A DNA stretch of 64,000 bases from Janthinobacterium sp. SUN073 (lineage in GTDB: Bacteria; Pseudomonadota; Gammaproteobacteria; Burkholderiales; Burkholderiaceae_D): positions 1,506,781-1,570,780 of the forward strand of contig NZ_JAPUBT010000001.1 of NCBI RefSeq assembly GCF_030397665.1, read 5' to 3'. Position 1 is the stretch's first letter. Each line of letters begins with the position of its first letter. Both the position numbers and the translations under genes were made by a program. This document shows, piece by piece, positions 44,876-53,789 of this stretch. The notes under the pieces were generated by a model that worked only from the letters and a program-made list of their open reading frames with translations, was not told the DNA's origin and searched no databases.

Positions 44876-44902
44876 CCTTGATTGTCAAAGAATTAATATT
44901 CG

Positions 44903-46012
44903 TTAATTCGCCGCACCCAGCGCCAGCGCCGCCTCGCGCGCCCGTTCGCCCGCTTTCCTGTCCGCCTCGCGCTGCGGCGCCGTCTTCATCGTCGGCCAGC
45001 CAATCATGTGCTGTTCGGCAATTTCCGCCATGCCCGCGATCCAGGCTGGCGTTTCGTTCAAGCAAGCGATGTAATGAAACTGCTGGCCGCCGGCCGTTTC
45101 GAAATCATGCTTGGCTTCCATGGCGATCTCTTCCAGCGTTTCCAGGCAATCGCTGGTAAAGCCCGGACACAGCAGGTCGACACGCTTGACGCCCTGTTGC
45201 GCCAGCGCCACCAGGGTCGGTGCCGTGTACGGCTGCAGCCATTCGGCCTTGCCAAAGCGCGACTGAAAGGTCACCACGTATTGCTCTTTACTTAACTTTA
45301 ACTTTTCCGCCAGCAAGCGCGCCGTTTTCAGGCATTGACAGTGGTAGGGGTCGCCCAGCAGCAAGGTACGCTTGGGCACGCCATGAAAACTCATCACCAG
45401 TTTTTCCGGACGGCCATGCGCTTCCCAGTGGTTCAGCACGGAATCGCGCAAGGCGTCGATATACGTGTCGTGCTCGTGGTATTGCTTAATAAAGCGCAAT
45501 TCCGGCACATTGCGCACCGTGGCGTAATGGGCAAACACGGCGTCGTAGATGGAACCCGTCGTCGTGCCCGAGTATTGCGGATACGCAGGCAAGATGGCGA
45601 TGCGCTCGCAGCCTTCGCTTTTCAGCCTGGCCAGTACTTCGGGCAGGGAAGGCGAGCCGTAGCGCATGGCCATGGCCACCGTCACGCCGTCATGGCCCCG
45701 CTCGGCCAGCGCGCCGGCCAGCAATTTGGCCTGCTTTTGCGTATGCACTTTCAGGGGCGAGCCCTCGCGCGTCCAGATCGACGCGTATTTCTTGGCCGAC
45801 TGGCCGGAGCGGAACGGCAAGATGATCAGGTTCAAAATACACCACCAGACCAGGCGGGGAATCTCCACCACGCGCGGGTCGGACAAAAATTGCTTCAGAT
45901 AGCGCCGCACGGCCGACGAGGTCGGCGCATCGGGCGTGCCCAGGTTGACCAGCACCACGGCGCTGCGGTCGATGCTGCCATGCGTGTACGGCGGTTCTGT
46001 TTGAAATGACAT
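44903..46012 (-). CDS. hemH: Ferrochelatase
   Basis: A 369-residue enzyme that inserts Fe2+ into protoporphyrin IX, the last step of protohaem synthesis. Conserved sequence: AVVLVNLGTPDAPTSSAVRR at the N-terminus, AMRYGSPSL, LPAYPQYSGTTTGSIYDAVF, the catalytic His in LVMSFHGVPKR, and FQSRFGKAEWLQPYT. I start at MSFQTEPPYTHGS (46012); the frame continues upstream without homology. An extended C-terminal tail (about 335-369) is Ala/Arg-rich. It lies between the recN repeat element and the heat-shock genes. Confidence 0.96.
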   Translation of the reverse strand: MSFQTEPPYTHGSIDRSAVVLVNLGTPDAPTSSAVRRYLKQFLSDPRVVEIPRLVWWCILNLIILPFRSGQSAKKYASIWTREGSPLKVHTQKQAKLLAGALAERGHDGVTVAMAMRYGSPSLPEVLARLKSEGCERIAILPAYPQYSGTTTGSIYDAVFAHYATVRNVPELRFIKQYHEHDTYIDALRDSVLNHWEAHGRPEKLVMSFHGVPKRTLLLGDPYHCQCLKTARLLAEKLKLSKEQYVVTFQSRFGKAEWLQPYTAPTLVALAQQGVKRVDLLCPGFTSDCLETLEEIAMEAKHDFETAGGQQFHYIACLNETPAWIAGMAEIAEQHMIGWPTMKTAPQREADRKAGERAREAALALGAAN

Positions 46013-46078
46013 GAAGGCTCTTCGAAGGCGTTGGATGGATTGGTCGCCCATTATAGTTACATTGCGTCAACACTGGTA

Positions 46079-46146
46079 CTGGGGTCAGACCCCCAATACC
46101 GCTGACATCAAGCTCCGAGTCAACATATCCGGGGGTCTGACCCCAG
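46079..46146. repeat. GGGGTC-type inverted-repeat element, spaced copy 3
   Basis: Perfect 16-bp arms CTGGGGTCAGACCCCC (46079-46094) and GGGGGTCTGACCCCAG (46131-46146) are separated by 36 bases. It sits between the recN stop and the hemH start. Its core matches the palindromes at 18055 and 22718, but as two separated half-units. Confidence 0.75.
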
Positions 46147-46161
46147 GGTTGAAGACTGCGG

Positions 46162-47829
46162 TCAAATCGCCAGCAATTCGCGCGCATGCTTGCGCGTGGT
46201 GGCCGTGATTTCCAGGCCGCCCAGCATGCGCGCCACTTCTTCCACACGGGCCTTGGCGTCGAGCACGTCGATGCGCGACGCCGTCTTGCCATTGTCCAGG
46301 GTGCTTTTTGCCACCTGGAAATGCTGGTTCGCCTGGCTGGCCACTTGCGGCAAATGGGTCACGCACAGTACTTGCCGTCCCTGCCCCAGGCGTTTCAGCA
46401 GCCGCCCCACGACTTCGGCGACGGCGCCGCCGATACCGCTGTCGACTTCGTCGAAGATCAGGGTCGGCGTGGTGGTGGCGTGCGAGGTGATGACGGAAAT
46501 GGCCAGCGCGATGCGCGCCAGTTCGCCGCCGGACGCCACCTTGGCCAGCGAGCGGGGCGCCGTGCCCGCATGGCCGGCGACGAGGAATTCCACTTGCTCG
46601 AGGCCGTGCGCGGCCGGTGCGCACGGGTGCAGGGCGATCTCGAAGCTGCCGCCCGTCATGCTCAGTTCCTGCATGGCGCGCGTGACGGCGTGCCCCAGCT
46701 CCAGGGCGGCGGCGCGGCGCGTGTCGGACAAGCGCTCGGCCACGCCGCGGTACTCAGCCTCGATCTTCGCTTCCTGGCGCAGCAAGCCCTCGATGTCGGA
46801 AGCGTCCGCCAGGTGCTGCAGCTTTTCCGACAGCCTGGCGTGTTCCTCGGGTAGTTCTTCTGGCGTGACGCGGAATTTGCGGGCCGTGCTGTGCATGGCT
46901 TCCATGCGCGCGTCGAGCTGGTGCAGACGCTCCGGGTCCAGCTCCACGCGGTCCAGGTAGTTGTTCAACGCGTACACGGATTCCTGCAGCTGGATGCGCG
47001 ACGATTCGATCAGGTCGACGATCGGCTGCAATTCCGCATCGACGGACACCAGCTTGCCCAGCTTCTGATTCAGGGCCGACAGTTGCGACACGATCGGGTG
47101 GTCTTCCGACTCGGAAATGAGGGACAGCGCTTCCTGCGCCCCTTCCAGCAGGCTGGCCGCGTGCGACAGGCGGCTGTGCTCGTTCGTGATCTCCGTCCAC
47201 TCGCCCGGCTTGGCGGCCAGTTTTTCCAGTTCGCCCACTTGCCATTCCAGGCGTTCGCGCTCGTACAGCACGTTGGCGGCGTTGGTTTCGAATTCTTCGC
47301 GCTGGCGCACAAGGGCGCGCCAGCGCTTGTGCAGCGCCGCCACCTGCCGCGCATCCTGCTCCACGCCCGCTTCGCGCGCCGTCGCCTGGCCGTCGAGCAG
47401 GGCGCGCTGCGCCTCGCTTTTCAGCAGCGACTGGTGCGCGTGCTGGCCGTGGATATCGACCAGCATGTCGCCCAGTTCGCGCAACTGCGCGGCCGTGGCG
47501 GGAATGCCGTTGATATACGCCTTCGAGCGGCCCGCATTGTCGATCACGCGGCGCAGCAGGGCGCCGCCATCGTCGTTGGCAAATTCGTTGGCCACCAGCC
47601 AGGCCTGCGCCACCTCGCTGACGGAAAAATCAGCCGTGATGTCGGCCTTGGCCGCACCTTCGCGCACCACGCTGGCGTCGCCGCGCCCGCCCAGGGCCAG
47701 GGTCAGCGCATCGATGAGGATGGACTTGCCGGCGCCCGTCTCCCCCGTCAGCACGCTGAAGCCAGCGGAAAATTCCAGTTCAATGGTATCGACAATGACA
47801 AAATCGCGAATGGACAGTGTATGGAGCAT
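46162..47829 (-). CDS. recN: DNA repair protein RecN
   Basis: A 555-residue SMC-like ATPase of double-strand break repair. Walker A GETGAGKSILIDAL lies near residues 29-42. A long coiled-coil centre (about 150-370) is followed by the ABC signature VASGGELARIALAIS, Walker B PTLIFDEVDSGIGG and the D/H-loop region VLCVTHLPQVASQANQHF. It starts MLHTLSIRDFVIVD at 47829. It lies 47 bases after nadK on the same strand and behind a LexA box, so SOS induction of both is expected. Confidence 0.96.
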   Translation of the reverse strand: MLHTLSIRDFVIVDTIELEFSAGFSVLTGETGAGKSILIDALTLALGGRGDASVVREGAAKADITADFSVSEVAQAWLVANEFANDDGGALLRRVIDNAGRSKAYINGIPATAAQLRELGDMLVDIHGQHAHQSLLKSEAQRALLDGQATAREAGVEQDARQVAALHKRWRALVRQREEFETNAANVLYERERLEWQVGELEKLAAKPGEWTEITNEHSRLSHAASLLEGAQEALSLISESEDHPIVSQLSALNQKLGKLVSVDAELQPIVDLIESSRIQLQESVYALNNYLDRVELDPERLHQLDARMEAMHSTARKFRVTPEELPEEHARLSEKLQHLADASDIEGLLRQEAKIEAEYRGVAERLSDTRRAAALELGHAVTRAMQELSMTGGSFEIALHPCAPAAHGLEQVEFLVAGHAGTAPRSLAKVASGGELARIALAISVITSHATTTPTLIFDEVDSGIGGAVAEVVGRLLKRLGQGRQVLCVTHLPQVASQANQHFQVAKSTLDNGKTASRIDVLDAKARVEEVARMLGGLEITATTRKHARELLAI

Positions 47830-47876
47830 GGCTTCTGTGGTTAGGCGGCGCACCGCGGGTTAGCGTGGAGAAAATG

Positions 47877-48848
47877 TTAGCTGAGCTTGCCCTCGCCCGA
47901 CGGGTACTCATTCCAGTGCAATTTTTCACGCAGGGTGTTGTAGTAACTCCACCCTTCCGGATGCAGGAAGGTAATCGTGTGCGGCGAACGGCGGATGAGG
48001 ATGCGGTCTTGCTGCACCAGGCTGGCAAAGGTCTGCATGTCGAAATTGACGCTGATATCGCGCCCGCGCACGATTTCCACCACGATCTGGCTGGAGTCGG
48101 GCAAGACGATGGGCCGGTTCGACAGCGCATGCGGGGCAATCGGCACGAGCACGATGCCGCCCAGGGTCGGATGCAGCAAGGGGCCGCCGGCCGACAGCGA
48201 GTACGCGGTCGAGCCCGTGGGCGTGGAAATGATCAAGCCATCCGAACGCTGGTTGTACATGAAGTGACCATCGACTTCGACGCGCAATTCGGCCATGCCG
48301 GCGCCGCCGCCGCGCGAGACGACGACATCGTTGACGGCCATGCCCACGTGTATCGACTCGCCGTCGCGCAGCACGCTGCCTTCGAGCAAGGTGCGGCGTT
48401 CGGCCTTGAAACGGCCACCGAGAATTTGCGCCAGTACGGGCAGCATGCGCTCGAGCGGGATATCGGTCATGAAGCCCAGGCGTCCTTGATTGATACCGAT
48501 CAAGGGGACATCGAATGGCGCCAGCTGGCGCGCGATGCCCAGCATGGTGCCGTCGCCGCCCATGACGATGGCGCAATCGGCGGCGGCGCCGATCTCGGCC
48601 GGCGACATAGCGCGCACGCCGGGAAACGCCAGGTTCAGATGCGCGGCCGTCTCCGCCTCGAAGACCACCGTGTGGCCCAGCACTTGCAGGAAATCGACGA
48701 TGCTTTTCACGGGTTCGGCAATGCCATCCGTATTCTGGCGCACGACCAGGGCGATGGTCTTGGCGCCCAGGTTGAAGCGCTCGCCCGGGGCTGGCAAGGT
48801 CGCGGCTGGCTGTTCGGCACGTTGTTCGGCGTGTGTATCGACGGGCAT
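47877..48848 (-). CDS. nadK: NAD kinase
   Basis: A 323-residue enzyme that phosphorylates NAD to NADP. The core motif [13 protein letters not shown] (GGDG), the [12 protein letters not shown] segment and the second signature [20 protein letters not shown] are intact. An N-terminal extension of about 30 residues ([20 protein letters not shown]) precedes the fold. I start at MPVDTHAEQ (48848); the frame is open to 49076, but that would read through the LexA box. It forms an apparent operon with recN. Confidence 0.95.
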   Translation of the reverse strand: MPVDTHAEQRAEQPAATLPAPGERFNLGAKTIALVVRQNTDGIAEPVKSIVDFLQVLGHTVVFEAETAAHLNLAFPGVRAMSPAEIGAAADCAIVMGGDGTMLGIARQLAPFDVPLIGINQGRLGFMTDIPLERMLPVLAQILGGRFKAERRTLLEGSVLRDGESIHVGMAVNDVVVSRGGGAGMAELRVEVDGHFMYNQRSDGLIISTPTGSTAYSLSAGGPLLHPTLGGIVLVPIAPHALSNRPIVLPDSSQIVVEIVRGRDISVNFDMQTFASLVQQDRILIRRSPHTITFLHPEGWSYYNTLREKLHWNEYPSGEGKLS

Positions 48849-48917
48849 AAGAGTCTCGGTAGTGAATTCGGTGGCAAACCGCCCCAGGCTGTCGCGTCGC
48901 ACGCCGGCATCGCATGA

Positions 48918-48937
48918 TACTGTATATATGCACAGTA
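48918..48937 (-). promoter_or_regulatory. LexA-binding SOS box upstream of nadK-recN
   Basis: TACTGTATATATGCACAGTA contains the CTGT-N8-ACAG core with flanking TA and TA, very close to the LexA consensus. It lies 70 bases before the nadK ATG, and recN is a classic SOS gene. Confidence 0.82.
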
Positions 48938-49103
48938 TAGTGCGGCTGCCGTGTGCCCGCAAGGGGCGTTCTTGGTGTTGCACGCAGTGTAGCGCAGAAA
49001 AAGAATCGTCCATGCGTGCGCCAGCGCTCCCAGCTCGGACAAATCCGCTTGCAGGCGGCCTGGCGCGGCAGGACACTGCTTGTACTTACTGTCAGGAGGC
49101 CAT

Positions 49104-49370
49104 ATGGTTAGCCAGCATAGCGAACGCAAGATCAATACCGATGAAAAGGTCCAGAATGACGGTGTCGACCGCCTGCCGCACGAGCGCGACGAATCGCCCG
49201 ATGCGCAAAACGTGCGCCCGCGCAAAATCATGCAACAGGCGGCCAGCGACCTGGAACGCGGCCTGGTCGACACGGACCGCCACGCCCAGCCCGGCGTGGA
49301 AAAGGTCAAGCCGGCCGCGCCGCGACAAGCCCGCCCCGATGGGCAACTGGAACCAAAGAAGGCGCGCTGA
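49104..49370 (+). CDS. Small hydrophilic protein of unknown function
   Basis: An 88-residue protein starting [20 protein letters not shown], with AGGAGG four bases before the ATG, which makes translation likely. It has no Cys, no signal peptide and no hydrophobic segment. It is very rich in Asp, Glu, Arg, Gln and Pro, so it is probably disordered ([20 protein letters not shown]). It is divergent from nadK across 255 bases that include the LexA box, so SOS control of this gene too is conceivable. I do not recognise a characterised family. Confidence 0.68.
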   Translation: MVSQHSERKINTDEKVQNDGVDRLPHERDESPDAQNVRPRKIMQQAASDLERGLVDTDRHAQPGVEKVKPAAPRQARPDGQLEPKKAR

Positions 49371-49476
49371 ATCGAACTGTCGCGGGCCTCGCATGCTCCC
49401 ACAGTGTGACGCAACGAACGGAAGCGGCAAGCCCCGGCGCGCATGATGGACGCTCGAACCACGCAAGGAGTACATC

Positions 49477-49899
49477 ATGAAAAAAACAGGATCAGCCGTC
49501 TGGAGTGGCGGCCTTAAAGATGGCAAAGGATTCTTTTCCACCGAAAGCGGCGCGCTCGACAATGTGGCATATGGCTTCAACACGCGCTTCGAGGACGGTC
49601 CCGGCAGCAATCCGGAAGAACTGATCGGCGCCGCCCATGCCGCCTGCTTCACCATGGCCCTGTCCGGCCAGCTGGGCGAGGCGGGCTTGCGCGCCACGGC
49701 CCTGAAAACCACGGCCGATGTCAGCCTGGAAAAAATCGATGGCAGCTATGCCATCACGGCCGTCCACCTGACCCTGGTGGCCACCATTCCCGGCGCCACT
49801 GACGCAGCGTTCCAGGATGCGGCACTGCGCGCCAAGCTCGGTTGCCCCGTGTCCAAATTGCTGGCCACGGAAATCACCTTGGACGCCCGTCTGGAGTAA
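49477..49899 (+). CDS. osmC: OsmC family peroxiredoxin (organic hydroperoxide resistance)
   Basis: A 140-residue cytoplasmic OsmC-fold protein that reduces organic hydroperoxides through a Cys pair. The first Cys is in [14 protein letters not shown] (about residue 59) and the second in LGCPVSKLL (about 125). The N-terminal strands [15 protein letters not shown] and [11 protein letters not shown] match OsmC rather than Ohr. AAGGAG precedes the ATG. It stands between the small hydrophilic protein and gloA, in a patch of stress-protection genes. Confidence 0.92.
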   Translation: MKKTGSAVWSGGLKDGKGFFSTESGALDNVAYGFNTRFEDGPGSNPEELIGAAHAACFTMALSGQLGEAGLRATALKTTADVSLEKIDGSYAITAVHLTLVATIPGATDAAFQDAALRAKLGCPVSKLLATEITLDARLE

Positions 49900-50023
49900 A
49901 TCCAGAGGCACCCAGGTCACCGTCCGCTGCTGTCCTGCACCAGGGCAGCCGGGGCGGTCTCGGCAAGAAAGCCATAAACCGCATAAAATCCTGTCATTCC
50001 CCTATCACCATCAAGGATTTACG

Positions 50024-50431
50024 ATGCGTATTTTGCACACCATGTTACGGGTCGGCGACCTGCAGCGCTCCATCGATTTTTACACCAAGGTCCTGGGCAT
50101 GAAGTTGCTGCGCACCAGCGACAATCCTGAATACCAGTACACGCTGGCCTTCGTCGGCTATGGCTCGAACCCCGACCACGCGGAACTGGAACTGACGTAT
50201 AACTATGGCACCACCAGCTACGAGCTGGGCACGGCGTATGGCCACATCGCCATCTCGGCCGACGATATCGTCGCCGCCTGCGACGCGGCACGGACGAATG
50301 GCGGCAACGTCACGCGCGAACCGGGCCCCGTGAAAGGCGGCAATACCGTCATCGCCTTCATCACCGATCCGGATGGCTACAAGATCGAATTGATCGAACG
50401 CAAGTTCGACGGCCAGGGCGGCGGCCTGTAA
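50024..50431 (+). CDS. gloA: Lactoylglutathione lyase (glyoxalase I)
   Basis: A 135-residue metal enzyme that converts the methylglyoxal-glutathione adduct to S-lactoylglutathione. It is very close to the enterobacterial enzyme: [49 protein letters not shown] and [11 protein letters not shown]. The four metal ligands are visible: His5, the Glu in ELELTYN, the His in YGHIA, and the Glu in YKIELIE. The size matches the Ni/Co-type bacterial enzyme. The start at 50024 is preceded by AAGG. Confidence 0.97.
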   Translation: MRILHTMLRVGDLQRSIDFYTKVLGMKLLRTSDNPEYQYTLAFVGYGSNPDHAELELTYNYGTTSYELGTAYGHIAISADDIVAACDAARTNGGNVTREPGPVKGGNTVIAFITDPDGYKIELIERKFDGQGGGL

Positions 50432-50435
50432 GACC

Positions 50436-51350
50436 TCAGCCTGGCTCGGCGGCCTTGGCAATGGCCGCGCGCAGCCAGGCGATGCCCGCATCACCATCCG
50501 TGCGGCGGTGCCGTATCACTTCAAATGCAAATGGCGCGATGGCAAATGGCACAGAGTGCTGTGCCAACCCCTGCGCCGCGCTGCCGTGCAAGGCGCGCCG
50601 CGCCACCGTCAGTATCAAATCCGTCCCCATCACGACATCCGCTGCTACCGTCCAGTACGGCACGCGCACGGCGATGCGGCGCGCCTGGCCCAGCTGTGCC
50701 AGCGCCGCATCCACTTCGGCGGCCATGCCACCCTCGCCGGATGCCACCAGCACATGCGGGCGCGCCAGGTAGGTCTCCAGACTCAGCGCTTCACCCGGCG
50801 CCAGGCTGGCCGGGTCCAGCGCGCACACGAACGTTTCCTCGAATAGGGTTTCTCTATGTAACTGCTCAGGCAGTTGCGGGAACACGCCCAGCGCCAGGTC
50901 GATCTCGCCATCCTGCACGCCAGCGATCACGGCAGGACGGCTGGCGTAGCTGACGGCCAGGTCGATGCCGGGCGCTTCCACGCGCAAGCGGCGCAGCAAA
51001 GCGGGCAAGAGCAACGCCGCGCCGTAATCCGACATGGCCAGGCGAAACACGCGCTGCGCCGTGGCCGCCTCGAAAACGGCGCCGCCCAGCACGGAACGCA
51101 CGCTTTGCAGCGCTTCGGCCAGCGGCCGCGCCAATGCCAGTGCGCGCGCCGTCGGCTGGAAGCCGCCCTTGCCGCGCATCAGCAGTGGATCGTCGAGCAG
51201 ATGGCGCAGGCGCGCCAGCGCATGGCTGACGGCAGGCTGGCTCATGTGCAAGCGTTCGGCCGCGCGCGACAAATGGCGCTCGCTGAGCAGCGCTTCCAGG
51301 ATCACCAGCAAGTTCAAATCGACGGCGCGCAGATTATTCATTTGGTGCAT
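50436..51350 (-). CDS. LysR family transcriptional regulator
   Basis: A 304-residue LTTR. The winged helix at about 8-65 (LVILEALLSERHLSRAAERL, SQPAVSHALARLRHLLDDPL, RGKGGFQPTARAL) is followed by the effector domain (FRLAMSDYGAALLLPALLRR, GEIDLALGVFPQLPEQLHRE). ATGs exist at 51350 and 51341; either may be used. It is divergent from a YdcZ-type transporter across 84 bases, the usual arrangement when an LTTR controls its neighbour, and it converges on gloA with a gap of 4 bases. The ligand is unknown. Confidence 0.9.
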   Translation of the reverse strand: MHQMNNLRAVDLNLLVILEALLSERHLSRAAERLHMSQPAVSHALARLRHLLDDPLLMRGKGGFQPTARALALARPLAEALQSVRSVLGGAVFEAATAQRVFRLAMSDYGAALLLPALLRRLRVEAPGIDLAVSYASRPAVIAGVQDGEIDLALGVFPQLPEQLHRETLFEETFVCALDPASLAPGEALSLETYLARPHVLVASGEGGMAAEVDAALAQLGQARRIAVRVPYWTVAADVVMGTDLILTVARRALHGSAAQGLAQHSVPFAIAPFAFEVIRHRRTDGDAGIAWLRAAIAKAAEPG

Positions 51351-51434
51351 AGTTGGATGACAAACTACGAATTGGATTTAATGATGACAGCATAATACGA
51401 TGACTCCATCAACTCAACACGCAGGGAGTCGCAC

Positions 51435-51902
51435 ATGAATGGATGGATCACCTTGTTTGCCCCGCTGGCCATGCTGGCCGGCGCCGTCGTCCCCTTCCAG
51501 GCAGGCGCGAATGCCGCGCTGGGCCGCAACCTGGGCCACCCGTTGTGGGCCACCCTCGCCTCGCTGGCCGTCAGCGCCATGCTGGCCTCGCTGGTGATGC
51601 TGCTCTGGCGGGTGCCGGCGCCCGATGTCCAGCTCGCCATGCGGGGACCGGGCTGGTCCTGGCTGGGCGGCGCGGCCGGCGTGTTTTACATTACGGCCGC
51701 GCTGATGCTGGCGCCGCGCATGGGGTCCGGCCCCTTCATGGCGGCCGTCATCGGCGGGCAAATGCTGGCCGCGCTGGCCATCGACCGCTACGGCTTGCTG
51801 GGCTTTGCCGTCAAGCATATTTCTCCGCTGCACTGGGCCGGCGCGGGCTTGGTGGTGGCCGGCGTGATCCTCACGCAAGTGGCCAACAGCCGCGCTGTAT
51901 AA
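51435..51902 (+). CDS. DMT family transporter, YdcZ (DUF606) type
   Basis: A 155-residue membrane protein with five predicted helices, the short form of the drug/metabolite transporter superfamily. It begins MNGWITLFAPLAMLAGAVVP, with FQAGANAALGRNLGHPLWAT and FYITAALMLAPRMGSGPFMA typical of the YdcZ/DUF606 family. Such short members usually work as dimers. AGGGAG precedes the ATG. The substrate is unknown; divergence from the LysR gene suggests that regulator controls it. A terminator hairpin follows. Confidence 0.88.
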   Translation: MNGWITLFAPLAMLAGAVVPFQAGANAALGRNLGHPLWATLASLAVSAMLASLVMLLWRVPAPDVQLAMRGPGWSWLGGAAGVFYITAALMLAPRMGSGPFMAAVIGGQMLAALAIDRYGLLGFAVKHISPLHWAGAGLVVAGVILTQVANSRAV

Positions 51903-51922
51903 GCGGGTGCCAGGGCGAAAAA

Positions 51923-51950
51923 AAACCAGCGCCGTCACCGGTGCTGGTTT
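51923..51950. terminator. Bidirectional terminator between ydcZ-type gene and tolC
   Basis: AAACCAGC/GCTGGTTT stem with a 12-base interior, preceded by an A-run that becomes a T-run on the minus strand. It serves the convergent transporter and tolC genes. Confidence 0.72.
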
Positions 51951-51971
51951 GCATTCAGAGCAAGATCGCGC

Positions 51972-53312
51972 TTACTTGTCGAGCAAGGCATTGACGGGCA
52001 TCAAATCCGTTTCCTTCAGGGTGCCGGCCGCGGCCTTCAGGCGCAAGCCGTTCATGATGGTGTCGTAACGGGCTTTCGACAGGTCTTTTTGCGTCGAGAA
52101 CAATTGTTTCTGTGCATTCAAGACGTCGATATTGATGCGCACGCCCACTTGATAACCGAGCTGGTTCGATTCCAGCGCCGATTTGCTCGACACTTCCGCC
52201 GCTTCCAGCGCCTTGACCTGGGCCAGGCCGCTGTTGACGCCAAGGAAAGCCTGGCGCGCGCCCTGCGATGCCGTGCGGCGGGCCGTTTCCAGGTCGTTGC
52301 GGGCCTTGTTTTCCAGCGCAATCGATTCGCGCACTTTGCTGGTGACGGCAAAACCGCTGAAGATCGGGATGCTCCACTGCACGCCGATGGCATTATTGTT
52401 GTTGCCGTTGCCATTGCCGCCCCCCGAGGAATAGGTATGGCCAGCGTTGGCGATCAGGTCCAGGGTCGGGTAGTGGCCGGCGCGGTTGCGGCCGATGTCG
52501 CGCTTGGCCGATTCCACGTTGAACTGGGCCGTGACGACGCCGTAGTTCTGCTCTTCCGCCGAGCTCACCCACGGATCGATGGCGGCCGGTTCCGGCGCGC
52601 TGAGGACCACGCCCGTGCGCATCGGCGCCAGCGATGTCGGGGCCTCGCCGATGATGGTTTGCAGCGCGCTGCGCTTATTGGCCAGGTCATTGATGGCGGC
52701 AAATTCCTGCGCCACCACCAAGTCGTAGGCCGCCTGCGCTTCATGCGTGTCGGTAATCGTTTGCGTGCCGACTTCGAAATTGCGCTTGGCCGATGCCAGC
52801 TGCTCCGTCGTGGCGACCTTTTGCGCCTGCGTCGCGCCCAGGTTGTCTTGCGCGCTGAGCACGTCGAAATAGGCCTGCGCCACGCGCGTGATCAGATCTT
52901 GCTGTACTTGAGCAAATTGCGCTTCGGCTATCGCTTGCGCCAGTTTGCTTTGCTGATAGGTTTCCCAGCGGTCCCAGCGGAACAGCGGCTGCGCCAGGGT
53001 CAGGTTGTAGCTGTTCGTGCGCACGTTCACGGATGGCGAGGTGATCTTGTTGCCGCCATTGTTCTGGACGATTTGCTCCTGATTGCCGCGCGTATTGCTG
53101 CCCGAAGCGGAGATTTGCGGCAGCAAGCCTGCCATGCCCTGCGGAACCCGCTCCATCCCGGCCGACAGCGCCGCGCGCGCACTGGCGTACTGCGCGTCAT
53201 TGGCCAGCGCCTGCTGGTACACCTGGATGAGATCGGCCGCCTGCGCTTGCAGCGAGCATGTCATCGAGACAAAGGCGCTGGTCATCAGCACGGCGATAAG
53301 GGGTTTCCGCAT
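51972..53312 (-). CDS. tolC: TolC family outer membrane efflux protein
   Basis: A 446-residue outer-membrane channel with a signal peptide (1-25, ending QAQAA). Two TolC repeats of long helices and beta strands follow: LIQVYQQALANDAQYASARA starts the first, and the second begins around VVTAQFNVESAKRDIGRNRA. A Gly/Asn-rich loop (SSGGGNGNGNNNN, about 295-307) is a surface loop, followed by AIGVQWSIPIFSGFAV. It serves as the exit duct for tripartite drug efflux pumps or type I secretion. It ends the run tetR-pcm-rhodanese-tolC, an order common in betaproteobacteria. Confidence 0.95.
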   Translation of the reverse strand: MRKPLIAVLMTSAFVSMTCSLQAQAADLIQVYQQALANDAQYASARAALSAGMERVPQGMAGLLPQISASGSNTRGNQEQIVQNNGGNKITSPSVNVRTNSYNLTLAQPLFRWDRWETYQQSKLAQAIAEAQFAQVQQDLITRVAQAYFDVLSAQDNLGATQAQKVATTEQLASAKRNFEVGTQTITDTHEAQAAYDLVVAQEFAAINDLANKRSALQTIIGEAPTSLAPMRTGVVLSAPEPAAIDPWVSSAEEQNYGVVTAQFNVESAKRDIGRNRAGHYPTLDLIANAGHTYSSGGGNGNGNNNNAIGVQWSIPIFSGFAVTSKVRESIALENKARNDLETARRTASQGARQAFLGVNSGLAQVKALEAAEVSSKSALESNQLGYQVGVRINIDVLNAQKQLFSTQKDLSKARYDTIMNGLRLKAAAGTLKETDLMPVNALLDK

Positions 53313-53452
53313 TGCATTTCTCCGTTGGAGTCGTCAAAAGTTGATGGAATCAAAAATCTGCTACCGCTGGCCTTGCACCCGCCGGATGAGCGGGGTACAG
53401 GCCTCCGCAGGCATGCAGGAAAACATGCCTGGGTGCATCTACTGCAAGTGAC

Positions 53453-53776
53453 TTAGTATGTAGGCATTGCGCTGTCGACTTGCAGCGCCCAGGCATGCAC
53501 GCCGCCCGTCAAATTACTGATCTTGCCAAAACCATTGCGCTCCAGGAAGGCCGCCACTTGCATGCTGCGCATGCCGTGATGGCAGATGCAGACGATCTCG
53601 GCATCTTCATCGAGGTCATCGATGCGCGCAGGAATCGAATTCATCTGCATCAGGGTGGCACCGTCGAGGTGGCACAGGTCGAACTCCCACTGTTCCCGCA
53701 CGTCCAGCAAAAACGGGGGCGGGCGGGAAGGGTCAGCCAGCCAGGCGGCCAGCTGCGGTGCACTCAAATGCTCCAT
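53453..53776 (-). CDS. Rhodanese-like domain protein
   Basis: A 107-residue single-domain rhodanese. The active loop is CHHGMRS, with catalytic Cys near residue 66 in IVCICHHGMRSMQVAAFLER, and LLDVREQWEFDLCHLDGA is the upstream signature. Its length resembles GlpE-type sulfurtransferases. The two His residues in the loop, rather than a Lys/Arg-rich loop, suggest a sulfur acceptor other than cyanide. I start at MEHLSAPQLAAWL (53776), 13 bases after pcm. Co-occurrence with pcm and tolC is conserved, but the reason is unknown. Confidence 0.9.
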   Translation of the reverse strand: MEHLSAPQLAAWLADPSRPPPFLLDVREQWEFDLCHLDGATLMQMNSIPARIDDLDEDAEIVCICHHGMRSMQVAAFLERNGFGKISNLTGGVHAWALQVDSAMPTY

Positions 53777-53789
53777 CGAATCGGTCGCC

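Larger units (their letters stand above)
44559..44902. other. Intergenic region between grpE and hemH
   Basis: No convincing gene in these 344 bases. It holds the grpE ribosome-binding site and heat-shock promoter at one end and a probable hemH terminator hairpin at the other. No CIRCE-like inverted repeat (TTAGCACTC-N9-GAGTGCTAA) is visible. Confidence 0.7.
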
